From: Anthostomella pinea
Taxonomy: Eukaryota > Ascomycota > Sordariomycetes > Xylariales > Xylariaceae
Assembly (NCBI GenBank): GCA_963556695.1
Contig: CAUWAG010000012.1
Location: 2,976,001-3,040,000 of the forward strand
Reading direction: 5' to 3'
DNA length: 64,000 nucleotides
The notes below the pieces were generated by a model. That model was not told the DNA's origin. It worked only from the letters and a program-made list of their open reading frames with translations, and ran no database searches. The position numbers were made by a program, and so were the translations under genes. The number at the start of each line of letters is the position of its first letter. The first letter of the stretch is position 1. Positions 1 to 11,741 of this stretch are shown one piece after another.

Positions 1-633
1 CACCGTTTGCGGCGGATCCGGCCTCGAATACGTCTACCGGCACCCGGACATCCAACACGAGGCAGGCTTCAGTCTGTCCCGCTGCGTCGAGGAACTCGTC
101 GGTCTTGGCAGCGTACGCCGTCTTGTTGTCTGATGCGAGCAGCTGGATGATCCAAAGGGGGTAGGCCTGCATACACATCACATCGTTGGTGCCCTTGTTA
201 ACGTCTGAGAAGTTCCCCGTCGGGGCGGTCGGCTTCTGGAAGCGCAGGGCGTCGATGGGCTGCTCTGCGTAGGGAACATTGCTGAAGATGTAGTAATTGC
301 CGGTGCTCTGTATCGATGGCATTAGCTGTGATTTGAAGTCTACTTCATGCTCCTTCATGCTTCGGTCAAATCCGTCATCTCGACCGAATACAACGGCACA
401 CCCATATCAAGTGATTATCCCATTGGACTGAAGTGATAACTCGCACACCTCACCTACACGTCCATCCGCACACCAAAGATTCTGGAAGAGAAGGAACACA
501 CATTAACGGTGCCCTGATGAACCTCATACCCCAGATCAACAGTCGGCTTGTCGGCGTCCCTCGTAACGGAACTGGCAGAGCTGGCGGCGATCAGCGCGAG
601 ACCGACCGCGACGAGCCTGGCGACTCTTTCCAT
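1..633 (-). CDS. Secreted type-B carboxylesterase/lipase, N-terminal part (runs off window)
   Basis: This is the start of an alpha/beta-hydrolase of the carboxylesterase type B family, secreted enzymes that cleave esters. Exon 1 (633-502) encodes MERVARLVAVGLALIAASSA, a clear signal peptide, then PTVDLGYEVHQGTVN. A GTGTGT donor at 501 and an acceptor CAG at 310-308 join it to STGNYYIFSNVPYAEQPI on exon 2 (307-1). The Y-x-x-x-NVPYAEQP block and EACLVLDVRVP (normally SEDCLFLDV) are the standard N-terminal landmarks of fungal members. The catalytic serine (GESAG), Glu and His lie beyond the window, so activity cannot be judged. The intron, at 194 nt, is long for this genome. The start was chosen because it begins the signal peptide in frame. 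The family is clear; the substrate is not. Confidence 0.85.
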
Positions 634-1856
634 GGTCGCGATGCGCTCTGCAACACGAGACGGACGGGGTCGCGGATTATGAGATGCGAAAGGGTAGTAG
701 TATCCAAGACAGAAACATCGCAGGTTGGGCGGCCGGGGACCCCAAATATCTACCTAACCCAAACAGTCACATTGCTTTTCCTATTCGCCTCGTAAGATCT
801 GCCAGAACGGGCCTGTTGCATCGGCATCCAGGTGACGCAGACCCGGAAACAGACACGCAGACCCTTCAGACCATCCTATCTTGTTGATCCTCTTGATCTT
901 GGACGTCCTCTTTCCAATATCTTGGCGGGATCGACGGCCCAGAACGGACTCACGGACGTCGTTCGTCGCGGAGCAGACTGCTTTATTCGGACGAGATGCA
1001 TTGCCGCCTGATGCCTGGGCAGCGGGACGGATATCCCGCTGCAGAACTGCAATGCGGATGCGGGTGAAATCTCCCGACTAACGCGTTCATCTCCCCTTTC
1101 GCCCCACTGGGATCAACTCCGAGTCTCCTGATGCCCGAATAGTGAGTGACAAGTGGCTCGACCGGGTGGCTGAAAAGGGTAGGCTTCTAGAAATCCCACC
1201 ACCCGTTTGCACGCGCGAGAGAGGCTACAGCGCTGCTGCGATGACATGAGAGAAACGACACTGGGCAGTTGATTCACCTGGATCGTTCCTCGGCGGGCAT
1301 CTAGAATGTTGCCTGAAGGGGAAGCTTTCGCAAGGTTTACCGGCCACAGCGTAGCTGCAGTGGCAATTGACCTGTAGTGCTTGCCGTAATGCCGCACGAG
1401 ATGCAATATTCCCGACCCAAGATCTGATTTGAGTTCCGGACACATCTGCACTGACCGACGTACTTTCATCCTCTGTTGTGACTTGCGAGGAAGCAGTGAT
1501 TGGTGACCACGTAAGAAGCCAAGGACCACTGGACTTCCCCAACCCTCCACCGTGATGATCCGATGTAACCTCGCAACGCGGCTTGCGTGGCGATACGCAC
1601 TCTCGGAGGAGCAGGTCAGTGCGGATGGCGGGGGACGAGACGGCAAACAGCAATCTTGCATGCTCATTAGACACATGTCGCACGCCACGACCTACCTGTG
1701 ATTTCCTGAAAAGACCATACTTCACTACAAAGGGCGTACCGCGGATGATGAGCCGTCGTTCTTGGTCTTAGCATGGAGCAGGGAGCCAAAACCGTATGGT
1801 CTGACTGAGCCACGCTGACCTGTGTCTCTATGCCTGCTCACGAACCTCGCTCAGAT
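634..1856. other. Intergenic stretch, no gene recognised
   Basis: Overlapping open frames of up to 191 codons exist on the minus strand (1113-1725), but none shows a family motif, signal peptide or plausible splice structure. I see only the upstream region of the carboxylesterase and the edge of the inverted-repeat element that follows. Confidence 0.5.
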
Positions 1857-2080
1857 ATACACTGAACTTCCAAAAGTCTCCGTACACCCTTAGGGCAGCA
1901 AGCGACGGGTATATCTATACCTAATGTAAACGGCACAAGCACTCTGGAATAAGCACCAAGGATGACTTTTTGGATCAAAGCTGCTTATTCCAGGGTGTTT
2001 ATTCCATTAATGCGAATATCGTTGATATCTAAAAACTTGATAGAGGCATGCCGGACGGAGGCTTATGGAGGGTGATCAAA
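1857..2080. mobile_element. MITE-like inverted-repeat element, copy A
   Basis: The left end reads TACACTGAACTTCCAAAAG then TCTCCGTACACCC. The right end, read backwards, carries the matching CCCTCCATAAGCCTCCGTCC. Inside is a nested inverted repeat: a GGAATAAGC block at about 1940 and TGCTTATTCC followed by a second TTATTCCA at about 1981-2006. The same layout recurs near 13.3, 15.7, 25.4, 38.5 and 44.3 kb. There is no coding capacity, so it is a non-autonomous element; the mobilising transposase is unknown. Confidence 0.7.
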
Positions 2081-2119
2081 GCAACAACCGACAACCTCCC
2101 ACCATTCCCGACTCGCGCA

Positions 2120-2674
2120 ATGACGCCCCCTTCTCCAACAAAGCATCCTCGCAAGGGCTTGTCTGAGAGCTCATTCGCTAAAATCAGTGAACAGTTCGCA
2201 AAGGTGCGCTTCGCGACCGTCAAGTCCATCAAGGAAGGCAAAACTCCGATGAACATTGTTGCCTTGGTCCGCAACAAGTGGCACAAGAACACGGCCTCGT
2301 TCACGATCCGCATGGAGGATGGACGCTACGACTACATTCACTATGATGACGACCCGGATGAACTCCTCATGTCCGGCAAGTCTTTTCGAGGAACTTCGCC
2401 TTGGGAATCCTCAAAGATCTTCAATTCGTGCCACTCGCTGCGACCGATGTCATCGGCCGTGGGAGGCCTGCGGTGCATGAGGAGCGCGTATACTCCATCC
2501 AGCCATGGCTTCGATGCTTCAAGTCGTCGTTGGCTGATCCAAGAGATCGTCTTCCCAAGACTTGTTCGCGGTCGAGCACGTCAAAGCTTCACGCAGATAG
2601 AGCTGGCACATAGAGGTTTGTGCCCCTTTGAGAGATGGTGTCCCTTTATGATGCACTGTGCCTTTGGGTATTGA
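2120..2674 (+). CDS. Uncertain hypothetical ORF or gene remnant
   Basis: An open frame beginning MTPPSPTKHPRKG reads plausibly as protein to about position 2385 (AKISEQFAKVRFATVK, NIVALVRNKWHK, MEDGRYDYIHYDDDPDEL). After that a different frame (2401-2613, LGILKDLQFVPLAATDVIG) looks more protein-like, which suggests a frame break. The frame also extends upstream into the terminal repeat of the neighbouring element, which is unlikely to be original coding sequence. No family was recognised. Positions 2675-2998 contain nothing I can identify. Confidence 0.25.
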   Translation: MTPPSPTKHPRKGLSESSFAKISEQFAKVRFATVKSIKEGKTPMNIVALVRNKWHKNTASFTIRMEDGRYDYIHYDDDPDELLMSGKSFRGTSPWESSKIFNSCHSLRPMSSAVGGLRCMRSAYTPSSHGFDASSRRWLIQEIVFPRLVRGRARQSFTQIELAHRGLCPFERWCPFMMHCAFGY

Positions 2675-2998
2675 CAGATCCGTCATAGCGTTGACTGGAA
2701 GTGGCTCTTGGGAGCATAGGTGCGAGTACAGACGAGTCACAACATGTCACGGCTTGCCATGCTGGCAGCAGCATACTGTCTGACATCGTCATTTGGGTCT
2801 ATCAACAGGTCTCTAATAAGACTCTCCTCTTCCCCAGTGGGGTTTGCAAAGCTTTCACTGTAAAATGGCAAATAGCGGTACGATGACTCTCCCAGCAGGT
2901 CCCCCCTCTGCAAACGAAGGATGAGCAAACAACCATGTGTCCTCCCCTGTACCGGGGCGCGATACGCATGCGCTTTTCGCGTGATCTCTCCCAGTCGG

Positions 2999-5142
2999 CT
3001 AGCAAGGAAATTTGAGGCCCCTGAGGTTGAGCAGATAGTCGACCGAGTGGCCGTCGGCGTTGAGGCGACTCTTGATTCGTGCTACCTTTTTCGGCGAGAA
3101 CTGCAACCGGGATAGATGTTGGAAGAACTTTTGCGATGCATGCATAGCAGCAGTGTGGAAGACAGTGTTGAGCTCGTTCAGCGTATCTATGACATTCTCG
3201 TCCTCGTCTCGGCTCATGACAAAGGCTAAGATAGCGTAGTTGTTGCACTCAGCGGCAGCGTGGAGTACATTCCTAGACTGATTATCCGTCCAATAGATCT
3301 CGCCATCAGTGTCATCATCCCACAACAGACGGGATGCCTCGATGTTCCCTTTTCGGACTGCGAAGATGGCCGGCGTCTCACCGGCGTTGTTCATGTAGTT
3401 GCAAGGGTCGTTCCAGTTGTCGACTCCAGCGGGAAACTCGGCGGCGAGGATGTGCCTCACGAGAGGCATATGATCACTTTCAATGGCATAGTGCAAAGCT
3501 CCGTAGCCGTTGGGGCCCTGGCCGAACAGATGTGCGCCTCGGTTGACCAACTATTCAGCTATTGCGAGCTGCCCGTATTCACAAGCTGCAGCGAAGGGAG
3601 TCAGGGAGGTAGTCTCGTTGGCTTGGCGAACGTCGGCTCCTATGTCCAGTAGAACGTCAACTAATTGTCTGCTACCAGCCATGGAGTTGAAAGACAAGGG
3701 GTAGGTTCTGGTCAGCGCAGACCGGGCCCTTCACGTCGAATCCGTAACTCCCCTGGACCAAGTATTGGACAATCGTAGCGCGGTTCATCGCTATGGCGAA
3801 GTCAAGAGCATTCCAGCGCCAGTGGGAGTCCACGGCACTGTGATCAGCTCCACTGGTGATCAGTAGCTTCACTCCAACCAGGTTACCTGCTACCACAGCC
3901 AGCAGCAAGGGCGTGATGATTGTCTTGTGCTGGAAACCATTGACCTCCAATTCGACTTGCGCTGTCGAATTTGGGTCTGACTCCATCTTTCCTAACATAT
4001 CCGCCAACTCGTCCTTCTTTGGAGGGATGCATATGGCTAAGTAGTGCAACACGCCAATGCCGTGTCCAGAAGCAGCGACGAGATTCTGGTTGGGGTCCTC
4101 TAGAAAGGCGTTGGTAATCTGTGACTCCCAATTCTGCTGAATGTCCTGATCGAACGGGATAGCATCTGACAACTTGCATGTCCTCAGATAGCGGCAGATA
4201 ATGGTGGCGGCGCCTCGCAGATCTCCCCTCCAGCGACTTCCTGTGACCCTGTGGCAGATAGCCAAGTATTCATAAACGTCGAGATCTACTGGGATCGTGG
4301 ACGTTCCTTCTTCTCCCTCCATGAACCACGAGTCCTTCGCATCCTGATTACGGTAGGATGTGATCACTTGCACAGCCCGCACTATGTTTCCGAATAGGGG
4401 AATCAATCGCTTGGAGATCCGTTTGTGAAGATGGTCGAGATCGATATCTGACAGTCGCTTGATCAGATTTTGGCACGCGACCAGAGCAGTATCCACCTCG
4501 CCCATGTTTATCTTGTTTTCGACTTGCTCGTAGTCCCACAATAGGCTAGACGGTAAGTGTGGAGCACGGATGATGGTCGTCAGTTTTCTTGCCTCAGTCA
4601 ACATGCCAAGAGTGGTGTAGGCGCCGAGCAGGCGCCTTGTAATCAGAGACATGCTTTCTCGTTCAGACCAGCTACGATTGTCGCTCACATGACCTAACAT
4701 TGGCGACAGAAACTCAATAGTCTCTCGAGGTTGGAGCTCTTTCTCCTCCTGGAAGAAATCGCGGCGACTTCTGACCACCGGGGGTAGGTATATGTATTCG
4801 GCGCCGGCCGACGAATCAGCCTTGTGACATAGGGCGTCGTTCATGTTTTCGTCAAGGACAGCTTCTGTCTCGTGGTTGATGGTGTCAAAGCTAGCCAACA
4901 TAGTCAGTCAGAGGCCAGCCCAGCGGGTTGTGTGAGTACTACACGTAGCCGTGGTCCATGCCCAAGTCCTTGGGAAACTCATCAAATGGAGCGCACGCCT
5001 TGCAGCCCGTGTCATCGTGACCAGGAACCCAGTCGACCTCCGCGGTCGGTTTCATGCCGGTGGCGCTTTGGTCATCGCCATTGACGCGCTCGTCATGGTC
5101 GCTAGCTTGGCCGGACGGCCAAGACCTCGAATCCCAATCCAT
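2999..5142 (-). pseudogene. Ankyrin-repeat protein, broken by one frameshift and one stop
   Basis: Exon 1 (5142-4943, starting MDWDSRSW) joins exon 2 (from 4890) through a 52-nt intron (GTAGTA donor, CTGACTGAC branch, GGCTAG acceptor). The N-terminal ~230 residues look helical (TPR-like segments such as ALVACQNLIKRLSD). Ankyrin repeats start around TPLLLAVVAGNLVGVKLLI and continue through TPFAAACEYGQLAIAE and ALHYAIESDHMPLVRHIL to a stop at 2999. The reading frame shifts by one base around 3690-3705 (NLPLV/FNSMAG), and an in-frame TAG lies at 3553-3551 in the middle of a repeat (AIAE*LVNRGAH), where CAG would fit. Both breaks interrupt otherwise continuous ankyrin homology, so this is probably a pseudogene unless the assembly is wrong. 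Ankyrin proteins of this size in fungi are often NLR or scaffold parts; the partner is unknown. Confidence 0.7.
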
Positions 5143-5965
5143 GGTCTCTTGAGGTCCGTAGGCTAAAAGGGTGCGAGTGTGAGCCTTTCTTGCAACACAA
5201 CATTGCACAGAGAGGGGCATGTGCTTACGAAGCTGATTCGGGGTGTTGGGGAAGTTAAGTGATACCAAGTCGTGGATGATCTGGTCGCTTTTGACGATAG
5301 AAGTGTTGTTATTGACAACTTCTCGTCGCAGAGCAATGCGGCGTGTTGTGTATATGCAGTGAAGAAGAGCAGAAAGCTCACGTTAGGTAGTTGCCGGGTG
5401 GGCTCGATACCTACTCTGGTGGTGCCTGGTATTCCATTGGTGCCTTCTGTAACCAAGGCATGGCGCTTCTGAGACCCAAGTTGATGGGAGGAACAATGGA
5501 AGCTGGGCACGGTGTACTTGCCAAAACAGGGTCAGGTGAGGCATTGGTGGCGCTTGCCAGGCAGAAACAAACCACACCTAGGGAAGGAAGCCGAGCTTGA
5601 AAGATGGGATATGTGGCATAGGAGTCGACGAGGACGAATGGACGAAAGGATACTGACCTTCAGCGCTGCCTCATATCAATAGGCTAGACCTTACAAAGCC
5701 AGAAGCTACACGAATCCTCGGGTCTCAACTTTCCGCATTGTCGTACCCAGCGGATCCGTCGTTAGACTGCCTAGGACAATACACTTCCTCGCAGTGATGA
5801 TATAGGTATGTTCCTACGAGACTTCGACAGGAGACCGATATAGGCGGCTGCTTGCAGGACTCATTTGGAAAATGATGCTCCCTGGAGACGAAGGCGATGA
5901 TCGTTGCGACGACCTTGATTTCTGGGTATCTACTCCCAGTTCACTATGCAAAAACGTTCCAATAT
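5143..5965. other. Intergenic stretch, no gene recognised
   Basis: This lies between the start of the ankyrin gene and the end of the Atm1 gene. Several 60-115 codon frames are present without motifs or supporting splice signals. It probably holds the ankyrin promoter and the Atm1 3' end. Confidence 0.5.
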
Positions 5966-8150
5966 CTATTCTTTAGGCGCGAGGTCGTCCGTCGTCACCA
6001 CCTCCTTTTCCGAACCATCAGAGCTGAATAGCGTCTCCTGGGCTGAGAGGGAAAGTCAGCATGGGAAGAAACGACGACGTGAAGCTTTTAATGTCGGGGC
6101 ACTTACTACTCCAAAGTTCCGAGTAAAGCCCTCCACGGTCAATAAGCTCCTTGTGTGTGCCCTGCTCCGCGACGCTTCCTTCTTTCAGTACGATAATGAG
6201 GTCTGCATCGTAAATTGTACGTAATCGGTGAGCCACGAAAACACTGGTTCTCGACTTTTCTCGAAGGATGCTATTGATGTTTTGCATGAGGGCCTGCTCA
6301 GTGTGCGTATCCAGCGCACTCGTTGCCTCGTCGAAGAAGAGGAGCGGTGGGTCCTTGAGAAGAAGACGGGAAACAGCAAGACGCTGTTTCTCCCCACCAC
6401 TGATCATCATGCCTCTCTCGCCAACCTTAGTGGCGTAGCCTGCTGGCCAGCTCGAGATGATATCATGTATTCGAGCACGTTGGGCTGCCGCGACTACCTG
6501 TGATTCTGATGCCTCCAGATCGCCATATCTGATGTTATGTCCAACGGTGTCGTTGAAGAGGGGAGTATCTTGGGGGACGACCCCTATAGATTTCCGTAGC
6601 GATTCCAGTGTGACCTGCCGAACATCCTGGTCGTCAATGAATATGCGACCTGTATCGGCATCATAAAATCGGAAGAGGAGTCTCAAAAGCGTCGACTTCC
6701 CGCAGCCACTTGGGCCCACTATAGCAACTTTCTTGCCCGCGGGGATGGTCATGGTGAGGTTGCGCAAGATGGGACGGTTTTTGTTGTAGGCGAATGAAAC
6801 GTTGTCGAATATGATCTGCCCGCCGTGTGAGAGCTGGAGCGCTTTGGCGTCTGGAGCTTCTTTGATGGAAACGTTGACTTTCTGTAGGTTGAAGAGTGTC
6901 TCCATGTCCAGAAGGGATTGCCTGAGTTCACGATAGACTGATCCCAGAAAGTTGAGGGGAACGGACAGCTGGAAAACCAGCTGGTTAACCATGACCAAGT
7001 CGCCAACGGTCAATGAGCCACTCGCGACACCGTTCGCCGCCAGGTACATCATAGCTGTCAATGCGCTAGAGAATATGATGCTCTGGCCACTGTTCAGAAG
7101 CGCCAACGATGTTTGGACCTTGATAGAACTCTTCTCGTAGTCTTTGAGGGCCTTATCATAGCGAGTGACCTCGAATTTCTCATTGTTGAAATATTTGACG
7201 GCTTCGTAGTTGATGAGCGAGTCGACCGCGACCGTAGAGCCCTTGTTATCAGCAGCATTGGCTTGACGCCGGAACTTGGTCCTCCAAGCTGTGGTCCAAA
7301 TTGTAAACGCCGTGTAAGCGCCCATGGTTAGTAAGGTGATGCCCGCAAAGTTCACACCATACTGCCAGGTCAAGATACCACACACCATGCCAATCTCTAG
7401 CGCGGTCGGGACAATATGGAAGACCATGCTGGTAAGCAGGAAGCTAATACCCTTGGTTCCTCGGTCAATGGCGCGCGTAAGGCCACCAGTCTGCTTAGTG
7501 AGGTGGAAGTTCAGATCGAGCCGAAGAAGATGGTCGAAGACATTGCAAGCAACCCTCCTGATGGCCTTTTGCGCGACAGAGGCAAATACGGCGTTACGGA
7601 GTTCTTGGAAAATGGTAGCTCCAATCCTCGTTGCACCATATGCCAATATCATGCTCCCAGCGATCATGGCAACATTGCCACCGGTTGCACCCACGTCGAT
7701 GTTCATAGAATCGACGATACTCTTGAAGTAGAACGGGACCTGCACATTCAGCACCTTGGCTCCCACCAGTAAGACGACAGCCAAAGACACACGTAGCTTG
7801 GTGTCCAAGCCTTTCTTTGGCCATAGGTAATGCGCCATCTCCTTCATTATTGCCCAGTCCGCTTTCCGTTGTTCCTGCGTACTCTTTTCAACCGTAGCCA
7901 GCGGGTCTTTCTGGTTCTCGTCCGCTTTATTCTTGGCATACGAGCCGAATCTTGCCATGTTCGGACCATCCTTCGGTACCGGGCCGTCCGGCAATCCCGC
8001 ATGCGGTTGCCGCACTAGGCATCGAGAGGTCGCAAACACTCGTGTCGCAGTACTAGAAGGCGTGGAGAGCCAAGGGGTCAACGCAGGTTTGTTGATTCCG
8101 AAGTAGGCCGGGCAGGTGGCCGAGGCCCGATTGAGGCTTCTGAGGATCAT
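5966..8150 (-). CDS. atm1: Mitochondrial iron-sulfur cluster ABC transporter Atm1
   Basis: This is a half-size ABC transporter of the mitochondrial inner membrane that exports a glutathione/sulfur species needed for cytosolic Fe-S protein assembly. Exon 1 is 8150-6107 and exon 2 is 6042-5966. The intron 6106-6043 (GTAAGT, GCTGAC branch, CTCTCAG) replaces an apparent read-through C-terminus with LWSTQETLFSSDGSEKEV..., giving 706 aa. The N-terminus is Arg/Ser/Thr-rich, as in a mitochondrial presequence. The six-helix membrane domain spans about 110-400 and includes VPFYFKSIVD and FHLTKQTGGLTRAIDRG. The nucleotide-binding domain has Walker A GPSGCGKS (~478), the Q-loop VVPQDTPLF, signature SGGEKQ (~582), Walker B LLFFDEATSALD (~600) and the H-loop AHRLRT. 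All catalytic residues are intact. Length and motifs match Atm1 rather than vacuolar heavy-metal paralogues. Confidence 0.93.
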
Positions 8151-8974
8151 ATCGGCGTATTTATAGGCGCGATCATCGTGGGCCGCAGAGGTTATGTATC
8201 GTGTCGCGTAGAGCTTTTTGCCGTGGCGCAGGTGCTATCACGAGAGCTCTCGAGGTCGGCTCGCGCCCAAGTGAGGGCTTTTGGTTCGAACGGAGGACTT
8301 CGTAAATCAATTGATCTCCTTGAGCCCAAGAGATGGGTGAAAAGCTAGATTGAAGGTACCACTATGGCTCTCGTGTTCGCTTACAATGAAGATGATGTTC
8401 TATTGCGATGGAGCTGGAGGGCTCGAAGCTTTGGCTCTGGGCTTTGGAGGGGCTCTACGTCAGAAACGCCGTGAAGCACCTAATCGCCGAGCCGAATGAC
8501 GGGAGGTCCAAGCTCCCTTCTGTTAGCCTACAGCCACTTTGCAGCCGCCGCGAGCTCCCTTATCTCCGGGCATGCATTGGCGCCCGTTCGGCGTTCAGCC
8601 ACTGCGGGCAACCTGCCAATGACGACTGCAGCTGGAAAACCTTGGCAGCTTGGCAGCTACTTGCATCTTGAGATCCATCCACTTCCACCTCACTTACAAC
8701 ACGGGCAGGGTATTGCATGAACAATACTCATCGGATACCAGATAGTCTGATAGTCTGGAGTACCCGCCGAAGAAAGGGTGCGCCTCTTGATCAAGTCAAC
8801 CACACAATCCGTCTATCTGGTATCAAGACGAGCCAAGTTGAACTTGATGACCAGGCAGCCAGGGTCTGCGTTTCCAATCATTTTCAAGCCAGACAACTGT
8901 CTAAGCCAGGAACCCCTTAACAAAAAGTTACTTGTTTCCACGAGGTCAGACTCGATCTCTGCTTCTCCCCAACC
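8151..8974. other. Divergent promoter region between atm1 and the PLC-like gene
   Basis: This 824-bp gap separates two divergently transcribed genes. It holds small unsupported ORFs and no repeat or RNA that I recognise. A TTGGTTCGAAC string near 8280 resembles part of a tRNA B box, but no cloverleaf surrounds it. Confidence 0.45.
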
Positions 8975-10518
8975 ATGCCATCCAAAGGCATTGACTGCTA
9001 CTCCTACGTACCAGACACTCTGTCCGCGACGTACGAGGTCCGCTTCGAAGTCCCGGGCGACAGCTTCACTCACATCACCAAAGATAATTTCACCAAACGC
9101 CATGTCGAAGTCGAATCGTCCAAGATCAACGGCCGCGACCACCTGATCAGCATTCACGGCATCGGTCACGTCGTCGGCCGCTTTCAATGGACTGTGTATC
9201 GCGCGGGCATCGAGGTCGCGAGTGCGTTCAACAATATCAATGCGCTGACGGGAAATCTGGCGGCTGGGAGCACTATGTTGTCGACGCAGCTGTTCACTCC
9301 TATTAGAACTGAGGATGCGATTATCACTTACGGTTTCTACGACGCTGGACATGGTGAGGCCGGGTTGACGAGCCACGACCAGTGTTGGGTGTTCATCGCG
9401 CCCCTGACACTGCAGTCGTGGCTGGGCGACATCGCGCCGCCAGGCTCCAACGAGGAAGCCAAGCCCTTCTCCCGTCTGTGTCTGGTCTGCCCACATGACA
9501 ATGGCATGAACACGATTCAGAACGTAGATTTAGTCCTACAGTCCCTGGACGAAGACGCGCTGGGGGAATTGAAGAACCATCTCCCGCATTTGAACTTTTT
9601 CAACCATCTGCCGGATAGTGCGCTCATACACATGCTGCCGAATATCGTCTACGGAGTGTCTGTGACGCAGAAGAAAACTATCACCTTCATGTTGGGTGAG
9701 TGATCAGTGATCCGAAAGAAGGCACTCCTTTCTCAACGAGTTGGTGTATTGATTTAATTTAATACACAGAACTAGGCGCTCGCTACTTCGAGTTCCGCCC
9801 AGCCTACCTACTACCCCTGTTCGAAAGGACGTCGCACCTCGAAAACAAACTCTACTTCCAGCACGCCTGCATTCCCGGCATGGCCTTTGACGACTTCCTC
9901 GAGGAGCAAGTGAGCTTCCTAGACAGCCACCCAACCGAGGTCTGCGTCATCCATATCCGCCACGACAACATCCCGAGCGAATGCAAACTGCCCACAGATG
10001 ACGAGCTCGACGACATGTTCAACAAAGCATGCGCCGCGGCTACCACTGCGCCTCTGACATGGGGCGGCTCCGATCTCTTGCAGCACTCCATCGCCTCCCT
10101 TCGCGAGTCCGGCAGCCGCCTGATCGTCCTCCGTAACGCGGATAAATACGACTCCTGGACCTCCCAAGCCTACGCCACCCTCACCGCCGACCCCATCCTG
10201 CAGAGGTTCGAGGGCATGACGACCGAAGGCCAGTCCCAGCCCGGGTCAGGCGACCTAACGATCTTGCAATGCCAGGCGACCTCGCAAAGCATCAAAGAAG
10301 TCCTCGTCTACTCTGTCCTCGCCAGCAACGCAGCGACGAGCTGCCTCACCAGCACAAAAGCCGATCTGGACCGGCAGACTTTACCTTGGTTGCGGGCGAA
10401 TCTCAATCAGAGGTTGAGGGCGGAAGAAAAGTTGTGTGTGCTGCTGAATGACTTCATTGATGGTGCGACGACGGAGACGGGCGTCGAAGTCAGCCGGGAG
10501 AGACTCTTGTGGCCTTAG
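8975..10518 (+). CDS. PLC-like phosphodiesterase (PI-PLC X-type fold)
   Basis: The product is a 489-aa protein in two exons: 8975-9695 and 9770-10518 (74-nt intron, GTGAGT donor, ACACAG acceptor; the join gives MLELGARYFEFRP). The second half matches the TIM-barrel phosphodiesterase superfamily. It has a first His-Asp motif, CPHDNGMNT (~residue 173), then GARYFEFRP corresponding to the G-x-R-x-x-D-x-R strand, and a second His in VIHIRHDN (~302). Two histidines are the catalytic pair of bacterial-type PI-PLCs. There is no signal peptide and no PH, EF-hand or C2 domain, so it is not a eukaryotic signalling PLC. The N-terminal ~165 residues (for example RFEVPGDSFTHITKDNF and GRFQWTVYRAG) look beta-rich and are not a domain I can name. 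Substrate unknown; lipid cleavage is inferred from fold only. Confidence 0.75.
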
Positions 10519-11741
10519 TTGAGCTGCTGCAGCATCTTCAGGCTTTTCGGCCGGCTGAAGTGCTCGAATAGACCATATATCAACAAAGCATCACTCAAAA
10601 CGCCGTGAGAGCGAGTAACTGAGCCAATGACTGCGTGGTGATGTGTGATAGATCTGGGTGATGTAAGAGCACTCGCCTTATTACTTTCCAACCCTATGCT
10701 TCAACCTCTCAAGTTTGCCCCTTCGTTACCTCAGTTTTACATTGATCGTGTCGGGTGATGGATGACCTGGATTCATGTTCAGTCAAATGAATCCATCAAA
10801 TCGCGGTCATGCGATCAGCTCAGATACTTGTATTGTTTATAATCACCTATCCATGCCCTATTGACAACGCTTGTCCTGGTTCTGGTTTTGGCGGTGATGC
10901 TGGCGTTGCGGGCTGACTAGCAAAAACCAGCCATCCCACTTTACTACCTTACCGTCTATCCCGAGACTTGTCAGCCTGGACCAAGGCATCGTTTGATCAA
11001 CTGGGCGTAAGGTGCATCTTGAGATTGGCAGGTAGGGATTCTGCTGTACTGCCGACGCGACCACTTTCGCGAAAGCGGCAGCCGAATGTCGGAACAACAC
11101 CGGCGAGCGGCCGCTAGGTTCTCCTGAGAGATGCATCAGGATGACATTACGACCCATTCGAGTTTCATGCGTGCGGCACCACTTTATTATACCTACGGAT
11201 CGCATACCCGCGAGGACCGCACACCATCAGCCTCGGCGACGTCCTTGCAGGTAATGCGCGCCCGTCGCAGGATGCTGGGGACAAAAGGCGGTGACCATGT
11301 GGTCAATCGTCGCTGGCCAGCTGAAGGGGCCGAGCTCCACAGTGTCCGCCTCACCGCGGGCCGTCTCCTGGCTCGTGACTCTGCCTGTCCCACTGCCTGA
11401 CAACACACCGTCTTGGCCTCGAATGTCGGCGCCTAGTGGGGACCCTCCAGCTCGTCGCTACCATTGACAGTGCAGCCGCTGCATCGCGGTGGAGAAACGG
11501 AGTTGGGCACCACCACCAGATCTGTGACCAAGTGGCACATCGTCAGGGTGTCAACCCGACGAGTGGACAGTCTTGATCTGTAACTACGATAGCTTCCCGT
11601 GAATACTAGTAGGCACCAGCCGATCCCTTCCCGCCACCTAGTTAGTCGGTCGGTCTAAGGTGACCCTCGAATAAAACCCCCCGCCTGTGCTCTCCCTCCA
11701 TGCTTTTGTCTCTTCTCTTCCCGCCTTCTGTCTCGTCAGAG
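10519..11741. other. Intergenic stretch, no gene recognised
   Basis: Small frames on both strands (largest 115 codons at 10858-11205 minus) lack motifs. The last ~100 bp before 11,742 are pyrimidine-rich (CTCTCCCTCC, TCTCTTCTCTTCCC), typical of a fungal promoter and 5'UTR. Confidence 0.5.

Noticed and set aside
1113..1725. Two long overlapping minus-strand ORFs (191 and 166 codons)
   Set aside because: They overlap in different frames, neither has a domain, and composition does not favour one. Treated as chance frames.
6018..6106. Apparent Atm1 C-terminus CPDIKSFTSSFLPML... from a straight reading of the ORF
   Set aside because: The stretch starts with GTAAGT, contains a CTGAC branch site and ends CTCTCAG. 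Splicing gives a C-terminus (WSTQETLFSSDG) of the kind expected for Atm1.
8270..8295. Possible tRNA B box (TTGGTTCGAAC)
   Set aside because: No A box or cloverleaf pairing could be found around it.
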